Source: Lentinula raphanica (taxonomy: Eukaryota; Basidiomycota; Agaricomycetes; Agaricales; Omphalotaceae). From it: 64,000 nt of DNA. Positions 57,016 through 64,000 of this stretch are shown here, one piece after another. Within the stretch, counting starts at the first letter, position 1. Every line of letters begins with the position of its first letter. The stretch covers positions 1,178,001 to 1,242,000 of the forward strand of contig JANVFP010000010.1 of NCBI GenBank assembly GCA_027919835.1. Direction: 5' to 3'. The notes beneath the pieces were generated by a model. The model did no database searches. It saw nothing but the letters and a program-made list of their open reading frames with translations, and was not told the DNA's origin. Made by a program: the position numbers and the translations under genes.

Positions 57016-57830
57016 GGCTCGATACTGATGCTGGTGGGAAATAGCGATAGCGGATAGCAAAATATTTAGTAATCACCACATACAAGGAAGGTCCTTCCCA
57101 CAGTACTGTGTTTTCCGAGCTGCCGCATTGCCGACTCGCTTCGAGCTTCGAGCTGCTGCGTGCACTTGCCACTTGACCACAGTTGCAGAATATAGTTGAC
57201 TATGCCTCTCCTCTACCCTTGTATGAGCTCATCTTCTGCTAGAATTGCTACTCAACTACACCATTTTAGCTCCCATCTCTTTGTTAAATACATACCACCC
57301 TCAAGATCTTTCTTGTTCAATCTCCATCTCCCCAAGTGGAGAGAGTCCTCAGTGCTCAGTCTCACACAGCTCAAAACATTATCAGCCTCTGAAAAAGACA
57401 ATGGATGATCTCCTGTAAGACAACATGCATTTAAAATGGACTCATTTTTGTGGTTCTCGAGCTGAGCAGTCCTCACTGCAGCCGCCGCGCAGCGGCGCTT
57501 AGAAAAAAATGCTGATTTATTCCATTTAGGGAACGCTATCCAACCTCGGCAAAAAGCGGCCAACCGGATACCTCGGTATCCGAGAAATAGCATTCCAAAT
57601 ATGGAATTTCAAGGTGAATTCTTTGTGAGTAACATCGACGGCACTACACTTGGTTCAGCAGTCAACTACCAGTTTGTATCACACCTTGCAGTAGTAGTGA
57701 GCTGTAGATGTAGCAACCTTGGTAGAAAATTGAGTATAGCTCTCACTTTCCTCTTTCTTTCTTTCTCCTCCTTCCTTTTTAGGAAATAATTATTTATTTT
57801 AATTTACCCCACCAACATCGCTATCGAGCC
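57016..57830. mobile_element. TIR element, short 815-bp unit 4 with empty nested-insertion site
   Basis: Identical ends to the long units but lacks the nested element. At 57347-57353 a single CCTCAGT joins the two host halves exactly, with no scar. This is what an unoccupied target should look like, and it differs from the long units by 1,488 bp (element plus one 7-bp duplication). It shows the basic element is 815 bp. Confidence 0.85.
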
Positions 57831-57934
57831 TCAAATGTAACTGTTGAAGTTCGTCGAAGCTCTGGCGCCGGTGGCTCGCCGACGACTACCTAAAGAGGTA
57901 ATACATCTTTCGGAACTCTTTACACTTGACCATC

Positions 57935-58577
57935 ATGGTCTCATTACATCGTACAATTCGCAACATTCGCCGAGTGGGACTAAGGGAATGGTGGAGACAG
58001 ATGCAGTATATTGGGGATGCCAAATCTGGTGTGCTGGTCGGCACTGACCAGTATGTTGCTTTCATATTTCCGCATCGTTCCGAGAACGCCAATACAACCG
58101 TTTTTCGTCAAGGTTTGGAAACCGCTACTTTGAGAACATGAATGGGGAGGAAGAGATACCTGGTGCGTTTGTTGTTTCTTTCGTCAGACTAGAACTGAAG
58201 CCAATTTCGTAGGTCGTCAGCGATGGGTCGATTACGCTCAAGTCAATCTCAATTTTGTTTCGAACTCTGCAGTTTTTTTTGACACATTCTTGATCAGCAC
58301 GAATATCATGCCTCTCAAGTACCGCCTGAATGGCACTCCTGGATCCATCATATTCGAAAAGACCCTCCGACGCATGACCCAGTTGTCAAGAACTTGACCC
58401 CTCCTTGGCAAACAGTGCGTTGCGGAGTCTCGATGTTCACGGCTTCATATATTTACACGCCTTTTACAGCCATGGGTGGAAAACTTGACCGGAACTCGCG
58501 GAGCATTCAAGACATACAACACCGTTGCACCAAAGATCAACGCATGGGAGCCCAAAACCATCTCTCGAGGAGCGTGA
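57935..58577 (+). CDS. NDUFA12: NADH:ubiquinone oxidoreductase subunit NDUFA12 (B17.2)
   Basis: The ATG at 57935 gives MVSLHRTIRNIRRVGLREWW, then YIGDAKSGVLVGTDQ. This joins across an intron (58050-58113) to FGNRYFENMNGEEEIPG, then RQRWVDYAQ, and across another to HEYHASQVPPEWHSWIHHIR and DPPTHDPVV. The last exon is GTRGAFKTYNTVAPKINAWE ending SRGA. The core (LVGTDQFGNRYFE, RWV, VPPEWHSWIH) is the NDUFA12 signature. The subunit sits on the matrix arm of complex I. About 140 residues, as usual for the family. The start codon is only 96 bp from the transposon array's right duplication, so most of the promoter must lie within or beyond the array. Convergent with L2HGDH, 38 bp apart. Confidence 0.92.
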
Positions 58578-58615
58578 CAAGTAAAGGCCTATGTATGAAC
58601 GAATCTCATTGTATA

Positions 58616-60229
58616 GGCTTACTACTACGGAATAGACCATCTACAACATATTCTGCAATCGCTAGACTAGAAGTCAATCCGGGACTCTCTATACCTAAAA
58701 GACTTATCATCGGGTTCTCTCCTACCACCCCATTGCCTCCAAAGTTACAAGGGTAATCAGTTCGGAAGACGAAATCCTGGAATCCTGCCCCGGTGGTATC
58801 AGTTTGGGTCTAATCCCTACATAATCAGGTTGTAGGCCTTCCAGTGTGATTCCTGGAAGGTATTGCTTGACTGCAAGATGTATCTCTTCAAGTTTGGAAT
58901 CATCGGGAACCAAATGCTGATTCCAATAATCCATGTTTTCTTCTGACTCGCTGGACGTCGGGGGTGAGAGGTATTCGATGTCTGGTCCAAATTTGATCTT
59001 TCCATCCAAGTCCAGAGTAAGATGTGTCCCCAATGAAGCAAATGCATGAGAGTTAGGTCCTGTATCGGGACAAGGATATATGAGATGCGATATTCCCGAA
59101 ACCCCAGGACCCTTGTATGATGCGTAAGAACCTTTACCATAGTACATCGGGATGCGTTGCTCTGGCGGGAGCAAAGAGTTGAGAATGAAAGGTCCAGATA
59201 AACCCGATGCATTGATGACCGTTCGGGCCAAAATAGCGTCACTATCGACTATTTTGTCTCCAGTGACTGTTTGGAGCAACCATCCTCCCAGTCCACCAGA
59301 AGTTCCATCAAAGCTTCCGTTGCTACAAGGGTCTACCCGTACCACGCGTGTCGCGTATACTAGGTCGCTCCCGTCAGTTTCCGAGATGTCCTTTTCCAGG
59401 CTTTCCATGAACGAATGAGAGTCCACGATTCCAGTTTCAGGACACCATAATGCCGCTGAGATATCCTTAGAAAGATTCGGTTCCATAGCACGAGCTTCGT
59501 CTCCAGAAATAAGCTGTGTGGGAAGGACTGGAGAAGATACAGCGTCTTTAGTGAAAGGAAGAGGCCATTGTAGTTTCTGAGCCTTGAGATGGAGGTTTTC
59601 AATGTAGGCACGTTGATTGGCTTTGGCAACGATGAGTTTACCGGTCTTGCGGTGGGGTATATCCAGCGCACGACACCGCCGGTACATTAGCTCACGTCCA
59701 CGGAGGCACATCTGAGTTTTGAGGGAATCCGCTGGATAGTAGATACCTATGGATCCATGAGGAGTGTTTCGCCATGTTCAAATGGGAATTGGCTTTACCG
59801 GAATGGATAACTTCGGAATTCCTAGAACTAAACACAGAATACAGTCAATCTTCAGCAGAGCATGAATTCGGAAACGGCCTTTGGACGGACACCTTGTTTC
59901 TTCTCCTGCTCGAGCATGCCGTTCTATCACGTACGTCGACTTTGAGGGGAACTTTGTACACAATCTCTGAGCAATTGCGAGTCCCACAACACCTGTGATC
60001 ATGAGCATGGTATTGAGAGTCACGCAGAGGTGTAGTATCCCTTACCAGCACCGATTACAAGATGGTCTACTGCGAACTCTGGATCCTGAGATTGTAATTG
60101 AGTCGGACGGTTCGGTATTTACAGTGCTTCAGGCTGACTCCAAAACCATACCTTTTTCTTAAACCTGCCACTGCTATTGAGAGCAGCTGCAAGACCTCGG
60201 ATGAGTGTCCCCGACTCGAAGAGAAACGG
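58616..60229 (-). CDS. L2HGDH: L-2-hydroxyglutarate dehydrogenase, 5' end unresolved and frame-interrupted
   Basis: Exon with AALNSSGRFKKK (ends at 60152) splices to DPEFAVDHLVIGAG (from 60085), then VVGLAIAQRLCTKFPSKSTY, the FAD-binding fold. Further blocks are SEVIHSGIYYP, KTGKLIVAKANQRAYIENLH, ISAALWCPETGIVDSHSFME, YGKGSYASYKGPGVSGISHL, LIYPCPDTGPNSHAFASLGT and PDYVGIRPKLIPPG. The enzyme oxidises L-2-hydroxyglutarate to 2-oxoglutarate at the mitochondrial inner membrane. At GGGG (CCCC 58788-58791 on the plus strand) one extra G is needed to reach FQDFVFRTDYPCNFGGNGVV and LLGIESPGLTSSLAIAEYV, ending with the TGA at 58616. As written the frame stops at 58722. I found no in-frame ATG upstream of exon 1 before a TGA near 60290; the Helitron begins nearby. 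Confidence 0.85.
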
Positions 60230-60643
60230 AGAGAAGGGCCTTGTAAGCGTTATCTGTCGTGTTTTTTGGCTTACAAATCTCCATCAATAAATCCGAGTTT
60301 AGCCTATTGACCGTCGCTGACCACATGATCATGTCGTGTTTCGTTCCGTATCCACCAAATTTCTGTTTATCTCTTCAACGTTCAACTTATACGATCCTTT
60401 CGTCGCTGACGTCGAACGCAACACGCTCAAAGGTGTTCTTCCAACCATACAAATTCAATATGCACGATAATTTTTCAGCGCTTGGACGTCTTCCGCGTGC
60501 AGTGTTTTGTCAGGTGGTTTTTCGGAGCTAAGTGGTTGCGGTTGTGCGATTGGTCGGACAGTGAACTGTCATAAAAGTCGTTCGTCTTCTGAATTCCTCA
60601 CCGGATTTGTCGCCTTTGTGTTGACGTGTGGTCTTTCTGCAGA
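60230..60643. other. Junction region between L2HGDH and the Helitron gene
   Basis: Must contain the missing start of L2HGDH, or its break, and the 5' terminus and promoter of the Helitron. Helitrons begin with TC and make no target duplication, so the exact boundary cannot be fixed by eye. Base composition becomes more AT-rich towards the right. Confidence 0.35.
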
Positions 60644-63600
60644 ATGTCATCCTTTGCTCAGTTATATGTTCAAATGTCAAAAAATTCACCGTCTTGGATG
60701 TCGTCTTTCAATGATGATCGTCATCGACTAAACCTCAGTGCTCTTACCGTCTCCGAACTTTCATCTGCTCCTGTCACCAGTCATACTCGCAAATCTACTG
60801 TCATTGACGGTATTATCCGGGCATGTTATGATCGATTACCACTGATTCCTCATTCTGAAACCTTGTATTATAACGAAATAGCTTCATTTTTTTTGGCACC
60901 TTTTCCACAATCTGTCCAACGAGCTCTTTCATTGTCATATCCAGTCTTGGATGCTGCGGACCGACCATCACATCTTTTGATGATGAAAGAGATGGTTCGA
61001 CCTATTGCTGCATTGTTCTCAGCTTCATCTGTAGACGTTGTGAGCCACCTTCGACAATGTTTGCATATTATGGAACGTAACACTGAAAATTCAACGTTGT
61101 ATTATATTCCTGGTAGTGTTCGCCTTTCTTCTCAACGAATTGATCATCTATTTGCAAAATGTTTTCAGCGAGATTTTGGTGTGTGGTATGCGATGCAGGA
61201 TCGACAGTTGATTGATCATGTACTTGGTGAAAGAATACATGTAAGTGAAGCAGAAATTGTTGATGCTGTTCAATGCATTTTTGCTATTCTTCATCGTCAA
61301 GGCTATCCGTTGTGCTTTCTCAATCAAGTCAATACTTTGATTACAGAATGCAATCAATCTAATCTTGACACTGTCAATAACCGTACCCGTTTTCGCCGTC
61401 GTGAAGCTCGCATTGCAAAGGCTGAGCAAATCTCCACTGATCTTCAGAATGCTCGTTCTATATGGCCTCAACCTGTGAGTGAGACAACAATGTTGAAGTG
61501 TGCTGAGCGATATCGGCGTAACATACAGTACGAACCTCCCGCAGTATGTATTTCATGTGGTTCTGAGGATCATCATCGGAGAGGGATGTTTGTGAAGATC
61601 AAAGATGCGCCTTCATTATGTCCTTTACGTTGTACAGATCCATACATATTGAAACATGTATCGAAGTCACGGTTAACATACATTTCTCCTCAGCTTGATG
61701 GGTTGTTGATTCAACCAGAGGGCATACGACCAGTTGATGTCCAGTGTACAGATTTTGAAATCTATTTATGTCAAGAATGTAAAAGTGCATTGTCAAAAAA
61801 TAAGATTCCAAGACTATCATTGAATAATCATTTGTTCAGAGGTGAATTGCCTCCAGATTTACAAGATGTTACTTGGATTGAGGAAATGGCATGTGCGTTA
61901 TATCGTACTACAGCACATGTTACACGATTGTATAATTCAGCATCACTTGGAGACCCTTTACAACTACATGGAAATGCATGTGCTCATCCTTTAGATATCG
62001 TCACTCATGCCAAATCTTTACCCTGGATGCCTGCAGATCTCAATCAAATGATATCAGTAATTTTTGTTGGTCCCCGTAAGTTGGAAAAAGCTGAGTTAAA
62101 TAAGCTTCCTCAATTTATAGTTCGCGCTCCTGTTATTCGTCGGTTGTTGACTTATTTCACACAACATAATTGTTTATATGTCAATATGCCTTTCAATCAG
62201 GTTGCCTTTGATTCTTATCCCACTTATGGTATTCTTCCTGGATTTGAAGACCGGATTGTATATGATCATAACAGTTCACCAGATATATTGCATGATATTG
62301 AGACCAGTGGATTTGACCAACATCCTGCAGATCTTTTGAGAAAAGAAACAAATTCTGATGTCCTCATTGAACGATCTGGTATAGTTGATCCAGAACGTGA
62401 TGGCATTCCCGCAAGATTTGCTATAGCATCTGCTCTGACACATATTGCTTCACATTCAAATTCAAAGTCAAATTCAGATCCTGTTAGTCTACATTATGGT
62501 GCAGATCCTATAGCTGAATATAACAATAAAGATCTTTTTCCTGGCATGTTCCCTACATTGTTCCCTTTAGGTATTGGGGGTTTTGAAGATAGTCGTCGAT
62601 CACCACAAGTATCAATGAAATCTCATGCAGCACATCTCTTGGATCAGTGTGGAAGAGCATTTCGATATCATCATTATTATATTTTTGTAGCATTGAATAT
62701 ATTGCAACGCAGAACAGCACACTTGTTTGCAAGCTTCACTGTGAAATCTTCTCGGTTTTCTCATATTGCTCCTGCATTATTGTCAGTTTCACCTAAAACA
62801 TTATCTGAATTAGCAAACATAATACGTGAAGAACATAGTCATGTAACCTTCACACCAGAACAACATGATGCATTTCGTTTACTAAGTGAAGTCAACACTG
62901 TTGCTGCTCATGTACCAGGATCACAAGCTGCAAAAGTAAGTGTACGAAATGATATTCGAAGTTATTTTGGTTACTTTGGCATGGCACATTTATTCTTGAC
63001 ATTAAATCCATCTGCTGTACACAGTCCTATTTTTCAGGCCTTCTTTGGTGATTCAAATGTAGATCTTTCACAGCAGTTTCCACAAATGCCTCCAAAAAGG
63101 ATAGAACGAGCTTATCGTGTTGCAAAAGATCCTGTTGCAGCATCAGATTTCTTTGACTTCATGATTAGAAGAACATTTGAAGATTTGTTTGGGTGGGATT
63201 TTGAACAGGGAACTTCTACAGCAGAAGGTGGTATTTTGGGTAAGATTCGAGCATTCTACGGTACACCTGAGCTTACAGACAGAGGTAGCTTTCATGGACA
63301 TTTTATTATATTTTTATATGGTGGTTTAAATCCATCTGAGATTCATGATAAATTACAACACTTACAACATTATGAACAGCAGTTTCTATCTTTTTTCTCT
63401 AATTTGATTCACCACCATCTTCCTGATATTGAATATAATCATGATAATAATTATGAACCAAGAATTGAAATGCCTCCTCATCCTCCATTGCGTGATGAAA
63501 ATGATCATTTTTATCCTGAATCAGTTTGTCAGTGGAAGATGGAAATGAATGACAATCACAAAGTTGTTGGTGAACATTTGCAACGACATGTTTGTGGGGC

Positions 63601-64000
63601 TGTATGTATCAAGGGTCGCAAGCCTGGAAGTAGTTGCAGATTTGGATATCCACATGACATTGTTACAGAATCTTCTTTTGACAAAGAATCTAATTCAATT
63701 ATATTTTCTCGGTTAGAAAAAGATGTGAATGGTCATAATCCATTTCTTCTTGTTCATACTCGACATAACCATGATTTGAAATGTATATTATCTGGAAGAG
63801 CTGGAAAAGCAGCCATGTTCTATATATCTGATTACATTACAAAAATGCCTTTAAAAACAGATCAATTATTATCAATTCTTAGTAAAGCAGTCGCATCTTT
63901 TAGTAAATCTGATGTAAGTTCTGAAAGCACTGCAGATGCAAAATCTTTGATTCATCGATGTGTAACTCACTTAGGTCGAAAACAACAAGTGCATGCACAG
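60644..64000 (+). CDS. Helitron Rep/helicase, N-terminal 1,119 codons (runs off the window)
   Basis: Uninterrupted frame from the ATG at 60644 to the window end, checked codon by codon with no stop. The N-terminal part has Cys pairs (VCISCGSED, LCQECKSAL) and a DUF6570-like region. The Helitron-like N domain follows, with MKSHAAHLLDQCGRAF and SYFGYFGMAHLFLTLNPSAV. The rolling-circle HUH motif is FHGHF, His 884 and His 886. The two-tyrosine motif is YISDYITK, Tyr 1060 and Tyr 1064, with Lys 1067. These residues cut and join DNA in peel-and-paste transposition. The PIF1-type helicase domain should begin just beyond 64000. It is AT-richer than its neighbours, intronless and undamaged in this part, so it may be an active or recently active autonomous element. 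Confidence 0.93.
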   Translation, partial: MSSFAQLYVQMSKNSPSWMSSFNDDRHRLNLSALTVSELSSAPVTSHTRKSTVIDGIIRACYDRLPLIPHSETLYYNEIASFFLAPFPQSVQRALSLSYPVLDAADRPSHLLMMKEMVRPIAALFSASSVDVVSHLRQCLHIMERNTENSTLYYIPGSVRLSSQRIDHLFAKCFQRDFGVWYAMQDRQLIDHVLGERIHVSEAEIVDAVQCIFAILHRQGYPLCFLNQVNTLITECNQSNLDTVNNRTRFRRREARIAKAEQISTDLQNARSIWPQPVSETTMLKCAERYRRNIQYEPPAVCISCGSEDHHRRGMFVKIKDAPSLCPLRCTDPYILKHVSKSRLTYISPQLDGLLIQPEGIRPVDVQCTDFEIYLCQECKSALSKNKIPRLSLNNHLFRGELPPDLQDVTWIEEMACALYRTTAHVTRLYNSASLGDPLQLHGNACAHPLDIVTHAKSLPWMPADLNQMISVIFVGPRKLEKAELNKLPQFIVRAPVIRRLLTYFTQHNCLYVNMPFNQVAFDSYPTYGILPGFEDRIVYDHNSSPDILHDIETSGFDQHPADLLRKETNSDVLIERSGIVDPERDGIPARFAIASALTHIASHSNSKSNSDPVSLHYGADPIAEYNNKDLFPGMFPTLFPLGIGGFEDSRRSPQVSMKSHAAHLLDQCGRAFRYHHYYIFVALNILQRRTAHLFASFTVKSSRFSHIAPALLSVSPKTLSELANIIREEHSHVTFTPEQHDAFRLLSEVNTVAAHVPGSQAAKVSVRNDIRSYFGYFGMAHLFLTLNPSAVHSPIFQAFFGDSNVDLSQQFPQMPPKRIERAYRVAKDPVAASDFFDFMIRRTFEDLFGWDFEQGTSTAEGGILGKIRAFYGTPELTDRGSFHGHFIIFLYGGLNPSEIHDKLQHLQHYEQQFLSFFSNLIHHHLPDIEYNHDNNYEPRIEMPPHPPLRDENDHFYPESVCQWKMEMNDNHKVVGEHLQRHVCGAVCIKGRKPGSSCRFGYPHDIVTESSFDKESNSIIFSRLEKDVNGHNPFLLVHTRHNHDLKCILSGRAGKAAMFYISDYITKMPLKTDQLLSILSKAVASFSKSDVSSESTADAKSLIHRCVTHLGRKQQVHAQ

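Larger units (their letters stand above)
50081..57838. repeat. Head-to-tail transposon array bounded by an 8-bp target duplication
   Basis: Four units of the same TIR element in direct orientation: three of 2,303 bp repeating every 2,309 bp and one of 815 bp. TCAAATGT occurs directly before the first unit (50081-50088) and directly after the last (57831-57838). Inside the array units are separated only by AAATGT. All short frames repeat letter for letter in the three long units, so divergence is close to zero. No transposase-like frame is present, so the element is non-autonomous. An 8-bp TSD is seen in hAT and in KDZ-type elements; the superfamily is left open. Confidence 0.9.

Noticed and set aside
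57340..57360. Unit 4 of the transposon array seen as a 1,488-bp microhomology deletion
   Set aside because: The seven shared bases flank a segment with its own inverted terminal repeats in units 1-3. That identifies an insertion with target duplication; unit 4 is the empty site, not a deletion.
50269..57408. Short repeated open frames in the array, on both strands, as a tandem gene family
   Set aside because: They are 60-113 codons, lack any recognisable domain, overlap on both strands, and repeat only because the DNA unit repeats.
50081..57838. CRISPR-like or satellite DNA
   Set aside because: The period is 2,309 bp with TIRs and target duplications. There are no short repeats with variable spacers and no short satellite monomer.

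Overview
The window is nuclear DNA of a mushroom-forming basidiomycete (Agaricomycetes type). Genes are dense and split by many 45-75 nt GT-AG introns. Recognisable products are fungal (Mrc1, Bem1, Not3/5, Taz1, eIF3g, cytosolic and mitochondrial ribosomal proteins). The right edge is occupied by transposable elements. No rRNA, tRNA or CRISPR array was seen.

Layout. 0.4-5.4 kb: a mitochondrial GatC-like protein, a GMC oxidoreductase and a secreted GH105-like six-hairpin glycosidase. 6.0-12.4 kb: two paralogous Ca2+/H+ exchanger-type genes flanking eIF3g. 12.7-20.5 kb: an expanded F-box-like family, with three intact tandem copies, one inverted and broken copy, and a 384-bp TA-flanked MITE between copies 1 and 2. 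21.2-49.9 kb: a housekeeping block with tafazzin, an unidentified membrane-anchored protein, Mrc1/Claspin, an AIFM2-like flavoprotein, an EH-domain endocytic scaffold, RPL3, a PPR protein, an AMMECR1 protein, an unusual Rab GTPase with a large insertion, RPS7, the Hsp90 cochaperone Cns1/TTC4, mitochondrial L12, Not3/5 and Bem1.

50.08-57.84 kb: an array of a terminal-inverted-repeat element. Three identical 2,303-bp units and one 815-bp unit lie head to tail with 6-bp spacers, and the whole array is bounded by an 8-bp direct duplication. Each long unit holds a second 1,481-bp TIR element flanked by a 7-bp duplication. The short unit keeps the uninterrupted target site, so it preserves the pre-insertion state. 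The array ends about 100 bp upstream of the NDUFA12 start codon. It is followed by NDUFA12, a convergent L-2-hydroxyglutarate dehydrogenase, and the first 1,119 codons of an intact-looking Helitron Rep/helicase that runs off the window.

The genes do not form one pathway. Several serve mitochondria (GatC, Taz1, L12, NDUFA12, L2HGDH, perhaps the PPR protein) and several serve polarity or membrane traffic (Bem1, EH protein, Rab). Two genes, BEM1 and L2HGDH, each need one extra G in a four-G run to keep frame, so either the sequence has homopolymer errors there or both genes carry real frameshifts.
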